From Papaver somniferum (Eukaryota; Streptophyta; Magnoliopsida; Ranunculales; Papaveraceae), in contig NC_039362.1 in the NCBI RefSeq assembly GCF_003573695.1, positions 172,431,690 through 172,495,689 on the forward strand: a DNA stretch of 64,000 nt, written 5' to 3'. Positions 32,427 through 44,989 of the stretch are shown in pieces (position 1 is the stretch's first letter; every line of letters begins with the position of its first letter). The notes below the pieces were generated by a model. The model did no database searches, was not told the DNA's origin, and saw only the letters and a program-made list of their open reading frames with translations. Made by a program: the position numbers and the translations under genes.

Positions 32427-34020
32427 TTAATTTTTTTTTTTTTGCACTTCCATTTTTTGTTTTTTCCTCATTTCAGCTGCCAAAAGGAAGCTAATGGCAA
32501 ACTTTTCATCAGATAAAGATTTTGATCGGTATCAAAAAGATCGACCATAAAAAAAGAGAGAGGTGCGCAATCATGGTACATGGAGTGAACTCTCTGAACA
32601 ATGGATTTTTTTTTTTATCATGGTCATGGAACAACAAAACCATGAGACCTTTTGAAGTATGATGAGATCGAGCATTTAATGAAGTTGGCGTCCAAAATTA
32701 GAACTCCGGCAATAACATTACTCATGCATAATACTAATAGGTGAATTCTTTAAGCTACCAAAGCATAATACCGTCTAGCCATTTTTAGTCAGCATTTAAT
32801 GAAGTTGTATTCATTCAGTTAAAGATTACCAAAGGCTATTCATTCAGTTCTGAATCCATTCCAGTTTGTTTTGAGAGGAAATATCATCATGCTTCAAGCT
32901 TGAGTTGGCCTGCAAATGGTGGGAAGGCCAATACGTACCCTGGAATCCATGAAATTAGTTGAACAGCCTAAGAAATCTTCTCAAAAGCTTCTTCTTCTTC
33001 TTAGGAGTGTATGTCTGAAGTATTTCAGATTCTGTTGAGTTATGTTTTCGGATGTGTGAAGAAGAAGAAAAAGAAACACAAAGTTCGACCAGAAAAGAAG
33101 TGATGAAGAAGAAGAAAAAGAATCAGAGTAGAAAAGAAGTGACGAAGAAGAAGAGTAAGAACTAATAAATGAATCTCAATGGGCTGGACATCAATTAACT
33201 AATAAATGAATCTCAAAGAAACACCTCAATGTCGCGCACTTTTTTTTGGGGCACATAGACAAGTACAGTAGCTAGGTAGCCTAGTAGTATGGTGATTTTT
33301 CATCAATTAACCCGTCCATCATCCTTTATAACCCCCCCCCCCCCCCCCCCCCCAACCCCCCGATTCCCACCAATGAACTTTACATTCCTCCACATTTAAT
33401 TGACAAATAATTCTGCAAAAATGGTGTTAACCTTCTCTGACATGCTTGTGCTTAATTAGCGTATGACTAGCATGATCTGCTGCTATGTTGTGTATATGTT
33501 CAATGTTGTTGTGCTCCCAAGACATATGCTGCTAGTAGTTAGTGTTGTATGATATTATTGGACCAAATTCTTTAACCAATTAATACATAGCAGAACACAT
33601 CTCTGATCTCTGTAGTTTATATGATGCAACTTCATACTCTACTATAACTGCAAGGAGATTTCTCTCATAGGTCCAGTCAAACATCAAAAAGACAGATCGT
33701 ACCACCTACAATATCTAATTATGTCTAACCAAACACGCCTCCATCTTCTATAAAAAAAGAAAACACGCCTCCATCTAGTACCTAATAGGCTAATACTTAT
33801 CTTATTACATGCTCTACACAGTCACGGACTCCAAAACCTTAAAGAAAAGAGAAAAGAAAACCCCCCATTTAATGCCGGCTCATAAATTACAATGATATGT
33901 CAATGAGGTACACAGTAAAATCTTTGGGGATATGCCCTCCACAAGAGATGGAGACATGCAAACATACTTTCCACGGTTCCACTACCTTCTTTTTAACTCG
34001 TTTGAGAGATTACCAACAAT
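32427..34020. other. intergenic with poly(C) run and GAAGAA-rich patch
   Basis: No gene seen. 33050-33160 is GAAGAAGAAAAAG-rich with a partial internal duplication (AGAAAAGAAGTGATGAAG). 33332-33353 is a run of 22 C, followed by AA and more C. Confidence 0.5.
32741..32790 (+). other. probable empty insertion site of the Mutator-like element
   Basis: GTGAATTCTTTAAGC here equals GTGA-ATTCTTTA (3971-3982) joined to AAGCC... (from 11127), with a single ATTCTTTA. The continuation GTCTAGCCA also occurs after the element at about 11145. It lies 315 bases downstream of tRNA-His copy 2; extra sequence between tRNA and site at this locus must be assumed. Confidence 0.6.
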
Positions 34021-34025
34021 GTGAA

Positions 34026-34691
34026 TGTAACTACTGGAAATCCAGTAATACGCCCAACATAAAGTAACCAATATATAAGACATGTTTTATAATATAAACT
34101 CTAAAATCTTTATTGATGAATCTCATAAAATAATGAAAATACAAGTTTTTGAACACAAGGAAACACTAATCCCATTTTCTAGACTAAGCTCTCATACCCT
34201 TACAAAATTCGATCCCCCTACATTGTCCAAGGACCTCTATTTATAGGCCATCTAACCCTAATGGAGGACAACTCATTTTATCTCGTCACAATCTCGCGTA
34301 GGAGCTTTACACTTCGCCCAGACAGTTTTCCATAAAGTTTTTCCGCTCCTTTCGCTATCTTCACATGGGTCTGTCGGGACACCTGTCCCTTTACTTGCAC
34401 CCTAATTCACTTACTTCATGGCTTTGTCTTTTCATCCAAGTAACCTTACTTCGCCATCTATGACTTCGTCCTTGATATCTTGCTTGGCACCCCATCTTGA
34501 TCTTTTGTATCTTAAATTCTTCTTGTAGGTCTCTTCGTCTCTGTTCACATCTTCTTTTCACTTCGCGCAATTGTGATCGGTGACGAAGCAATTCTGACAT
34601 TCGTAATGACAAGTCCCTGACTGAGATCTTTAAGTGAGATTTTCTTTCCTTTTATGTCCGACACGTGGCGAACCTATTTCGTGTACCTACA
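34026..34691 (-). repeat. 3' LTR of element A
   Basis: Reads TGTAGGTACACG... to ...GGATTTCCAGTAGTTACA on the minus strand. The TATA box TATAAATAG on that strand lies at 34245-34237. Matches 57978-58606, including TCTTTATTGATGAAT, ATGGAGGACAACTCATTTTA and CATGGGTCTGTCGGGACACC. Confidence 0.9.
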
Positions 34692-36219
34692 TTTTGCCTT
34701 TTCCTATTCTATTCGAGCCACACGAGAATGAATAAGAACCGCTTCAGATTCCTAACTTCCACGTTCTCCACTTTCCTGCTCCCACGTGACCACGTTCTCA
34801 GGGTAATCGTTTATTGCCGGTTAGCATACCTCGAACGTGCCGTCAACCCACTTAACCGGTTATCTTTTCTGTGCTATTTATACCCAATTTTACTTAGATT
34901 TGGGATTTCTTTTCCTCTCCTTCTTTTTGTGTTCATCTGTCTTTGCGCTTTTTCCTTATTCTGCCATTATCGTTCCCTTGCTAAACTCTTCACCCTTTTC
35001 CCATTATTATGGATCCAAAGGAGGTATCAACTCTTACTTTACTCAGATCTTATGAAGATTTCCGAACAGACTTTCGGAAGGTGGGTTTGTCTTTATTCCC
35101 TGCTACTGATTCCTCAGTGGCTCTGGCTGTTCATGCGACTCCTGATATGGAGTTGAACTCGCGATGCATTCTCTCCGACTCGTGGTCTCCGGATAAGATG
35201 ATTGTTTCTCTTGGTCAGTTAAGAGCTAGGTTAACTTTTCCCCTCTACAACCCTTCTAACCCTACTTTCCTTGATATCTTGAATAAGCTCCAGTGTGGGG
35301 TTTTTCAATTTTTTGCTAATGCGATTTGCATCTCTAGCGAGTTTGTAATTCGCTAAGGAGGCGAGGCTTCGCAGGTTCATTCTTCGGCCGACGAGTTTAA
35401 TCCTCGTGATTATAATGCTGACTCCTTCGCCGCTAATTATTCTGCGAGGTTCACAAGCACTAAAAGGTTCCAGGAATGGGGCATTGAGCTTGTCCACAAG
35501 ACTACACTTTCTTTAAAGGTGGGTCTTCTCAAGATGGAGCAAGACGAAGATTGGGAGACTTTTCCCTTAGTGGAGGAGGGTCCCTTGATCTGGGGTGTCG
35601 ACGACAATGGGATTCCTAGAAAGGGTCTTCTTCCTCAGCATCGTCATCTCTTAGGCTGTAACCCTTGGAAGATTCACTGGTCCGTGCCCGACGAGGTAAC
35701 ATTTCTTCTCTTTAAACCTCTTTCATGCTTCAGGATTCGTCGGCTCTTATATCCCTGTTTTTTCCTATTTAGTATGAACTGCCTGCTGTGGGTCTTCTCA
35801 AAGATCACAAGGAAGCGGGTATTACTATTTGGTCTCCTACTCCCAAACAGGTATCCGCTCCGCAGGATACCATTCCCCTTGTTAAGCAACCCGCTTCGGG
35901 GTCAACAAAGGGGCGAAAAAGGCGTAATCACCCTACTCCGCCTCCTTCTTCTTCTCAGGTATGTTATTTATTATTACCTCGCTCATTTCGGCTTTTAGAT
36001 CCGTCCATACGGAACTAGTTATTTCGCAGATTGGTGTCCCTTCTTCTGGCGAACGTAAAAGTCAGCGGAAGGTTTTGGACCTAACTGGTCTGACTGCGGT
36101 TCCAAAATCTGCCATACTTACAAATATTTCCATTCCTCCAAAGCTCCAACCTCCTCAACCTCGCACGACTGCCTCTCCTAAAGTAGCTGATCCTCCTATT
36201 TATCCTAAGACTGAGCTCC

Positions 36220-36224
36220 CCAAG
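36220..36224 (+). repeat. 5-bp target duplication of element B
   Basis: CCAAG, repeated at 42431-42435 on the far side of element B. Confidence 0.95.
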
Positions 36225-37367
36225 TGATCGAATTTTAGATAGTGGTATATAGGTTGTCGTTTACTCGGAATTGATGAGATTGATTTTAAGAATTAATAAA
36301 CTAAAATGAAAGAAAAATATATACAAAATATTGTCACAGGATGAAGAGAGTTACTGGGACTAGGATTTCGTTGAATTCATAACATAGAGTTCAATTTATT
36401 TATTCTTAACAATTAAAGCTCAATAAATAAATTTAACATGGACTCTGATTTTTCCAAGATAGATTCTCAAAAGCTTAGTTGTAAATCCTAAGCATGATGT
36501 ATCAAAACATTTAAGCTAAGCATACCTCATCAAATTAAATGACTACCTATTAATTCAAATCATATTTCAATTAAAATTAACGCAAAAGTCTTAAAAAGAA
36601 TTAAATAATTTTACCCATGTATGAAATTCGTCTTCCTCTGTCATCCCAGTGCTGAGGTCTAGCTTTTCATGTTGTAGACACGCTCAAAATGGTTTTTCAT
36701 TGCTCAAAATGTGTTTACAAAGAAGAAAATATAATAAGAAGAATAAAATAGTGATTCTGCTCTTCCAAAACTCCCCTCTCTCCCCTGTTTGGTCCTACTA
36801 GCACCCTATTTATACAAAACAACCCATTACTCAAACATATTTTCAAAGTCTTCTTCCATGACTCCACCGGATCTTCTCTTTAGTGAAAGATATCTCATGA
36901 ATGATTTCTTTCTCCAATATCACAAATCTTCTATATTTGCTAGAATAAAATCCTAGGCATATTATCTTTTTTTTTTTTAAAATATAAAACCCCAGATTTT
37001 CTTTCTCCTTTTCAATAAAAACCAACTCATAAATATATTATCTCTTTTAACTTCAAGATATGGAAACTTCCTATATAATAGGCAAGAAGATATCTTTTCC
37101 TTAAATATTTAAAGTCTCCCATAAATTCCGTGAATATGTTTCAAAATGAAGAAGGAGAGGGTGCTCTATCCATTTGCTGGGTGCCTTTAACAAGAACGGT
37201 GCTCTTATCTGAATGAGGATGCCTTTAACACTTTTAAGCCAATTCTTCCAAAAATGTTTATTCCCCAAAAATACCTACAAACACAAAAACACTGTAAATA
37301 AATACGAAATCGAGTGCCAACAATATATAGTATTGAGATCAATTTAGACACAAAAATGTGTCTATCA
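36225..37367 (-). repeat. 3' LTR of element B (1143 bp)
   Basis: TGATAG...GATCA on the minus strand, with a TATA box TATAAATAG at 36814-36806. Near-identical to 40675-42430 minus the MITE. Confidence 0.95.
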
Positions 37368-38898
37368 AATGCCCCCAAACTTATTATTTGCCAGTATTCG
37401 AGCAAATTTATCTTAGAAAATAAAATCCTAACTCACTATCGCAGAAATCGCGATTGTACTTAGCATGTGCAATAAGCCTTTGAACCCCTAGGTGGCCCTA
37501 GTGGCCGAGTTATAGTCTCGGGAGGGTTTACAAGAGGTGTACCCACAAAAACTTTACTCCAGACCCTAGCTATCTACGCAGAACCTTGAAAGGCACTAAA
37601 GACTCTCCTTGGTTGGCATACAATCATTGACTATAGGAGGAAGTACCCTGATGCGAAATTCCAATTGTTGTACACGAGTTTGCAATCAAGCATACTAAAA
37701 TTCATATGTAAGTGACATAGCTCTGCTTAGATAGTTTCTGTACATCATAACCGGAGTCAACCAATCACATGGAAAGATTAAGAAGATGGATGTAGAGAAA
37801 AATGTAGATGGTTTTGATGTTGACTAAGGTGAACCTATCATAATGAACTGAGATACCGGTCTGACTAATATCAACACAACTGGCATATACAAGGGGACCA
37901 GTGGTCGATAATCTTAACTCTAGGTCAGTACAACTGGCATATACAAGGGAACCAACAGTCGACTTTATTGAATTTATTCCGGTTGGTCTGATGGCCTGGT
38001 CTCAATTATATATATATATATATATCTCAATCACTCTATTTCACCCAATCACTTATAAGAAAAGAAAAATAAAAACATAAGGTGAAAAGGATTCAACGAG
38101 ATATGGCGAAACAACATGTTTTTTTACCATGTTTTTTTCTAACACCTGAGCTCTGTGCTTTTATGAATAGACTCTATAGATGTTTCCATATAATCAGATT
38201 GGTTCCTCAACTCCTACAACCAAGATGTTCGCATCCACTTAGATTGGTTGGTGCTATCCTTAATAGGCATAAATTTCTAGGACCTGGAGTTTATTTGTCT
38301 ATACTGCAACTAAAAAGTTTATCCCATACCCCCAAACTTAAATCTAACATTGTCCTCAATGTTCTAAAGATAAAATTAAACGCATGAACAAGGAGAAACT
38401 GTTACCACTTGAAGAAAAGAGTTAAGGAAAGATATTACCGTATTGCATGAGCATGGGTTACCTCCCAAGAAGTGCTAAGTTTAAAGTCTTCAACCAGACT
38501 AAGAAAGTATTAGTCACCTTATAGAATCATAAAGTAATAGCCGGAATAACTGCGGATCACCAAAACCAAATAGAGCTATCACAAGTAAAAGGAATCTGCA
38601 ACATGCCAAGAAAGTTAACAAACAAAGCACACCTTTGTCTAGTTTCCTGTTTAAGACAACTACATCTAGCTGTGGTTCAGGTTCTGTAACTGGGTCTAGA
38701 TAACATATTTCATGGGTTTCATTTCCTCAAAAGTTAGATCCAAATGTTCAGGTTCTAGAGTCTGGAAAAACTGAAATAAAAACTTAGAAGCACATAATAA
38801 TAACCTAAATAATTACGGATCCTTAAAGTCAATCAAATTTGACTTACACAGTTGACCACAAAGAGAGTGGTGGTCTTCCTTAAACAAATACGTAGACC

Positions 38899-40181
38899 CT
38901 AATCTCCTAAAGTAATTAGGTTTAGTCTCGAAACTTCATATCTGACACATTTGAATTTCATAAGTTCCCACAATTGGAGAAAAAGTTTTTGGTGGGAAAA
39001 CAAAGTCAATCGAGGAATCGTAGCCTGGTTAACCACATCAACCAGAGGATGGGTTTCTAACAACTGAACTTTCTCATGGGCACAACCAGGTTCAGGAAAA
39101 AATGTATGAAGATAATCTTGTAAAATGGTTGAGGCACATATATCAAGTCCCAAGTGAGGGGACATTATGGGAGCTAAAGATAATTAGGCACTAGGAAAGT
39201 GATAATCACCCCCAAACTTAGAGTTTTCTGTGTCTCTAGATAGACTAGTCACAATCTCCCTAATTTCTAGATCATCAGATTCCTGAAAATAGTCAATTAA
39301 TTCTTCTAAGTTATTATCAGGTAATGCATCCTTACTCATCTCTACGAGTTTATCGTCTTCTAAGACTAGTGTTTCTAAATCGCTAGACTCTAAAATATTA
39401 TTCTCAAAAAAACATGTTCTTTATTGTCTTTGTAATCAAAAAGAAATACTATATCGTCTAAAACGGTGATATCCCTAGTCAAATCCTCGTCCTTTTCAAT
39501 AGGTGAAGAATCATTCAAATTATCGAGATTTGAACAAGAAATAGTACTATCATTATGAAGCTCAAGTGGAGTAACAATTTCCTGATCACTATGCCTAGAT
39601 ATGCATGATTCCTCATCAACACTATCATCATCATCATAGTAATATGAAGATTGTCGAACCTTATCTAAAGACCTCGTCATCATGATTATGTTAATAAATA
39701 TTTTCATCATTTTCAAGGGTGATTTTTGAAGCAATGTATTGGAAATTCAAAGTGATTCGAGCAATTCTTTCTTCCGTCTCTAACTCAAACCTACGTGTTG
39801 ACTTAGTTAACTTACATGTTGACTCAGCTAACTTCTTGAGGTTATATTCGAAAGAATTTTCACTCACCGTTACAGTTCTTTCGTCATAACTAAGTCATCT
39901 GCGTCCGCTAACTTATGTGCCGACTCAAGTAACTTAAGTATTGACTCAAGTATCTTACGTGCCTTATCTAGAGAAGAGGAATTGTAGGAATTTTGCTCGT
40001 ATGACCGGTGGGCATGTGAATAGTAATTGGGCTCACCATGGTATGAGCCATAACCTTCAAAATATTGGCGTTTCCAACCACTATTCACACCATGGTCAAA
40101 GTAATGTTCATTTTGAAAATCAGTCGTATATTTGTTGTATTGGTTTACCAGTTTGACATTCTCAACACAAAATAAACCCAC
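38899..40181 (-). pseudogene. acidic protein remnant of element B, related to element C protein
   Basis: Three blocks in order on the minus strand: 40181-39870 (YFEGYGSYHGEPNYYSHAHR), 39734-39390 (SSYYYDDDDSVDEESC, acidic) and 39165-38899 (HLGLDICASTILQDYLHTF). Counterparts in element C are SFEGCDQSFINPNDHAHMY, YHDDDYEDYDDNDD and NLGLELCASQVLLDYFASI, in the same order. Stops and frameshifts separate the blocks. The function is unknown, and no polymerase or protease motif is seen. Confidence 0.55.
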
Positions 40182-41665
40182 TAACAGGGGATTCGTGGGT
40201 GTTCAGAAAAACTTACCTCTCGTTCCAGACGGGGGATGAACCGTTGAACTCGACTCGGGCCACGACTCATATGTCGTGTACGAACCCGAGGGTCCGAAAC
40301 AGTATCGTGACTATCGTCCTTCCCTGCAACATTTTTATTTAAATTAACCCTTCCTTAGGGTTTTAAAAATAATAATGTCTAAAGTCCCAAAAATAAAAGA
40401 TTACAAAAATATAACCCTAATCACAGTTTCTAAAAAAAAATAATACAAATAAATTAACTATATACAAAAATCTTCTTCTTTACTCTTTTGGATTTCTCTT
40501 TTCTTTCCTTCTTTGGCTTCGCTTTACTTTTCAACAATTTCTCTTTTTCATAAGCTCCGCACCAAATATGAAAGCAAACAGAAAATACCAAAACCCGTAA
40601 AAAGGAACAAAAATAATAAAAATAAAACCTAAAAACAAATCTATATATAAGTCCGCGTCGGCGGCGCCAAAAATTGATCGAATTTTAGATAGTGGTAAAT
40701 AGGTTGCCGTTCACTCGAACTTGATGAGATTGATTTTAAGAATTAATAAACTAAAATGAACGAAAAATATATAAAAAATATTGTCACAGGATGAAGAGAG
40801 TTACTGGGACTAGGATTTCGTCGAATTCATAACATAGAGTTCAATTTATTTATTCTCAACAATTAAAGCTCAATAAATAAATTTAACATGGACTCTGATT
40901 TTGCCAAGGTAGATTCTCAAAAGCTTAGTTGTAAATCCTAAGCATGATGTATCAAAACATTTAAGCTAAGCATACCTCATCAAATTAAATGACAACCAAT
41001 TAATTCAAATCATATTTCAATTAAAATTAACGCAAAAGTCTTAAAAAGAATTAAATAATTTTACCCATGTATGAAATTCGTCTTCTTCCGTCATCCCAGT
41101 GCTGGGGTCTAGCTTTTCATGTTGTAGACACGCTCAAAATGGTTTTTCATTGCTCAAAATGTGTTTACAAAGAAGGAAATATAATAAGAAGAATAAAACA
41201 ATGATTTTGCTCTCCCAAAACTCCCCTTTCTCCCCTGTTTGGTCCTACTAGCACCCTATTTATACACGACAACCCATTACTCAAACATCTTTTCAAAATC
41301 TTCTTCCATAACTCCATCGGATCTTCTCTTTAGTGAAAGATATCTCATTAATAATTTATTTCTCCATTATCACAAATCTTCTTTATTTGCTAGAATAAAT
41401 TCCTAGGGATATTATCTTTTTTTTTTTTTTTAAATAAAACCCCATATTTTCTTTCTCCTTTTGAATAAAAACCAACTCATAAATATATTATCCCATTTAA
41501 CTTCAAGATATGGAAACTTCCTGTATAATAGGCAAGAAGATATCTTTGCCTTAAATCTTTAAAGTCTCCCATAAATTTCGTGAATCTGTTTCAAAATGAA
41601 GAAGGAGAGGGTGCCTCTATCCATTTGTTGGGTGCCTTTAACAAGATCGGTGCTCTTATCTGAAA

Positions 41666-42268
41666 GGGAATATTGATAAACTGCCCCACTCTCAATTTCG
41701 GTTTAATAAATTTCCCCCGTTTTTTTCAACTTTTCAAAACTGCCCCCACTGTTAACTTTTCCATCTAATTTAGTTTTCCATCCAATTTTTTACTTATTTA
41801 CCCTTTACTTGTCACGTTTATCTTCTACTTCATTTTTTCAGGTTCCTCGAGCTCGGTTCATGGATTTAGGGTTCAAGGTTCAGGGTTAGGGGTTTAAGGT
41901 TCAGGGTTCAAAGTTCATGGTTCAGGGTATATGGTTCACGATATAGTTCAGGGTTCAGGGTTAGGGGTTTAGGGTTCATAGTTCAGGCATCATTGTTCAT
42001 GGTTCATGGTTCATTGTTCACGATATAGTTCAGGGTTATGGGTTTAAGGTTCATGGTTCAGGGTTACGGTTCATGGTTAGGTTCATAGTTCACGACATAG
42101 TTCAGGGGTAAATATGACTTTTTAACAGGTGGGATAACTGCCACCTTGAATTTAACGGGATGGAAAGCGTTATTTGAAAAAAAAAACGGGGCAGTTTAGA
42201 AAAATGCAAAAAAGCGGGGGCACTTTATTTACCCTAATTCAAAATTGGGTCACTTTATCAAAATTCCC
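41666..42268. mobile_element. Mutator-like MITE (603 bp)
   Basis: Flanked by the 9-base duplication TATCTGAAA (41657-41665 and 42269-42277). Inverted ends are GGGAATATTGATAAACTGCC and GGGAATTTTGATAAAGTGAC. The other LTR of element B lacks it and reads TCTTATCTGAATGAGG there, which gives an empty site. There is no coding capacity; the interior is a telomere-like GGTTCAGGGTTTAGG array. Confidence 0.9.
41868..42115 (+). repeat. telomere-like GGTTCA/GGTTTAGG array
   Basis: Degenerate runs of GGTTCAGGGTT, GGGGTTTAGGGTTCA and GTTCATGGTTCA, with CACGATATAGTTCAGGG recurring at about 41938 and 42019. It resembles degenerate plant telomere repeat (TTTAGGG) but is internal to the MITE. Confidence 0.75.
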
Positions 42269-44244
42269 TATCTGAAATGAGGATGCCTTTAACACTTTTA
42301 AGCCAATTCTTCCAAAAATGTTTATTCCCCAAAATACCTACAAACACAAAAACACTATAAATAAATACGAAATCGAGTGCCAACAATATATAGTATTGAG
42401 ATCAATTTAGACACAAAAATGTGTCTATCACCAAGAAACTCACAGAGGCTCCTTTTGCTAGCGAGAATGAGAAACAGTCAGCTCTGTCAGTTCTATCCAA
42501 CCCTCTTTATGATCCGGATATGAAGTTTCTTCAAGAGGTCTACGAAAAAGCTCACGAAGACCCAGCCATGAGGTCCCGTGCCTTGAATCTCTGGTGACAT
42601 TTAGCTCTGATGATTTCCTTTCTCGAGAACCATGTGTACTGCTGAATGCCTCCATGAACTTGTCTCTTCAACAACATGCGGCTTTGATGAACCAGGTTAT
42701 CCTTTATGATTTTTCTGTCTCCTTCCTGTTCTGAGACTTATTTTCTGAGCTTTTATCCTTTATTTCGCAGGAAGTCAACATCACATGGCCATCCTTGTGG
42801 AAATCAGGCTTGGTCGCGAGAAAACATGGAAGGGCGAGGATCAAATCAAATCTCTGACAGAGGAGCTTAAAAAGGAGAAGGAGCACTCTGTCAAGCAGGG
42901 TCAGAAGATTGAGAAACTTCTAAGTAAGTTTTCTCTCCTCATTATTTCTTATTCTTTGCCTTTGCTTTTACTTCTGTTATTTTATTATTTCGTATTTCGT
43001 CAAGCTCGCTGCATGCAACGTCAAATGAGTGCCTCCGAAGCATCCACCTCGTTAGAAGATCTTCGTGCCGAGAACATGAAACTCGTGACTCTAAATGACT
43101 GTTATGTGTCTGAAAACACAATTTTAAATGAGAAGGTTGAAACTCTTTTTTCGCAAGTGGATCGTATGACCGTTGACTGTTCTCGTAACGAGGAGTTGAA
43201 TCACCATATTCATGATGATAACGAGCGTCTCAAGATGGAGTTTCAACGAGTCAACAATTCTATCCTTACTTCAAGAAATATCCATCTCTCGTCGATGAAT
43301 AACTACAAGAGACTGGAGGAAGATTACGAGCGCGTGATCAACAGTAAAAGTAAGGTTGTGGATGATCTCCGCAAATCTCGTAATTAAGTAACCGGTTTGA
43401 GCGAGGAGGTTGACTGTTTGAAGAAGAAAGTGGAACTCCTTCAGGCTCAGCTGGACAACTCCTCTCACCCGGAGTCCGTCAAACCTTCCTCTCAAGTTGC
43501 GCCCACAAGTTATCGCAGAAACAAGGGTGCTCTTTCGTCCAGTCTGATAAAGATACTTCGAAGTATGGCCATGGTAAAGGCTGGGACAATCTGTATCATG
43601 AGTTGTGTGTCTAACTGCAAGAGTCGTATTTAGCGATTTCCAAGATGGATCATTTGTATACTGACGTCCAAGAAACCTTGAATACCACTATTTTGCAGAC
43701 AGAAGGTAGCCTTAGGTGCAGTGAAAAATGCTATTAACTATATCAAACTTCTAGTTTCTGACGAATCTTATTTTGTCTTTTGCAGAGTCCGAAGAACGTC
43801 ACAAGAACCAAGTCCTTCGTCTCTCCCAGGATAGAAATGAATCTCGCATGGAGGTTACTCACCTTCAAAATGAAGTCACTGGTCTGAACGAAGATATGGA
43901 CGAAATGATTAAGACTTCTGCTAAGGTGGCAAAGTTAGCTCGCAAGAACACCCAGGACTATCTGGTCTCTCTTTTCGGAAACTTTTGCGACGAGCAAGGC
44001 CTTCCTCATCCTTCTATGATCCTTTGGAGGTTTTTCTGATGATGAGCAGCCACAGGATGATAAAGTCGTCTCTGATGACGAAGACAGATTCTCTAAGGAT
44101 GGTGAGGCACCGAAGGTTGGTGACACGAAGGTCACGGAAGAAGAGTCCAATGGATCCTCTGCTAGTACTGACGCTGGTCTTGATGGAGTGCGTGATGAGA
44201 TTCCTGAGGCAACCATTACTGATGACACCCTCCATCAACAATAG

Positions 44245-44989
44245 TCTTTTAATTGGTTGTCTACTTCTGATTTTAAGCTTAACCACTTTAGGAACAATTT
44301 ATCTATCTGGGCGCTCCCAAGGTTGGGGGGCAAACACTTTAACTTCTTTGGATATTATTTTGGTTAACTTTTATCATAGATTTCCATTTTTCTCGAGTAC
44401 ATATTTATTTTATATTATGACTTTCTAGTTTTCCAAGTATATACTTACCGAGGAAATGCTCAAAAGTATAATAAAATTTAAAGTATATACTTTCCTCTTA
44501 TTCTTTTGTGCGTTTTCGAGGCAAAGTTAATTTGATACCTTACCAGCTTTGTCTTAACCTTGCTACATCCTTCCCTTCCCTTTGGTTCACGAATTACCTC
44601 GCCGTATCTTATTTTGTATCTTGTTTGTATCTCTCACATTTCCTTCATCTTCTGCTTTCATATTTCGTTTGCTCTTGCCTTTTCCTTTGATCTTTGCCTT
44701 TCGCATCTTTCCTTTGCCTTTCTCGTCGAGGATAATTCTAAAGAATAATATTTTCCTCGGACACTTTACCTTTGTTACCTTTTTGCCTTTATCTTCTTTC
44801 CTCATGAAATCCAAGAATTTTCTTATTTAGTTCTTATTCACTCTCAGATTGTTATGTGTTATTTTATACAAGGTCTTAATGTGCCTCCTAACTAAGGTAT
44901 AATTGTGCCTCATCCTTTTTGAAGGATATTTATTCGAAGAAGTCTCATGCGCTTATTATTCTTTCAAATAATAATCCATCAACCTTTCC
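44245..44989. other. element A spacer, no gene
   Basis: T- and C-rich on the plus strand. Open frames here are low-complexity shadows. Nothing recognisable. Confidence 0.5.

Larger units (their letters stand above)
36225..42430 (-). mobile_element. element B: non-autonomous LTR retrotransposon nested in A
   Basis: LTRs 36225-37367 and 40675-42430 (the latter enlarged by a 603-bp MITE) lie between CCAAG duplications. In the minus direction the LTR starts TGATAGACACATTTTTG and ends TTCGATCA. It is followed by the primer-binding site TGGCGCCGCCGACGCGG (about 40652-40669), and the purine tract AAGTTTGGGGGCATT precedes the 3' LTR. The 3.3-kb interior has no gag or pol, only remnants of an acidic protein related to that of element C. 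LTRs are nearly identical apart from the MITE, so insertion is comparatively recent. Confidence 0.9.
40675..42430 (-). repeat. 5' LTR of element B, carrying a MITE
   Basis: Same ends as the 3' LTR; TATA box at 41264-41256. Length is 1756 bases; without the 603-bp MITE and its 9-bp duplication it is 1144, against 1143 for the other LTR. Confidence 0.95.
35009..44244 (+). pseudogene. opposite-strand spliced reading frame of element A, split by element B
   Basis: Starts MDPKEVSTLTLLRSYEDF at 35009. The first part contains LRARLTFPLYN...LDILNKLQCGVFQF, resembling the Transposase_28 ('gypsy-type transposon') region. Possible introns are 35696-35773 (before YELPAVGLLKDHKE) and one ending before IGVPSSGERKSQ (about 36030). 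Element B splits it inside TELPK/KLTEAPFAS, and the frame resumes exactly after the CCAAG duplication. Further parts are coiled-coil (TEELKKEKEHSVKQGQKIEK, DLRAENMKLVTLND, CLKKKVELLQAQL), then HLQNEVTGLNEDMDEM and an acidic tail ending in DDTLHQQ at 44244. A stop in ISSEFVIR*, a frameshift after RALNL and a stop after RKSRN show decay. Its function in such elements is not known to me. Confidence 0.65.

Noticed and set aside
41868..42115. Interstitial telomere from a chromosome fusion
   Set aside because: The array is degenerate and lies inside a MITE with its own TIRs and target duplication.
44508..44830. Several overlapping hydrophobic open frames
   Set aside because: All derive from one T- and C-rich stretch in element A and have no homology or start context.
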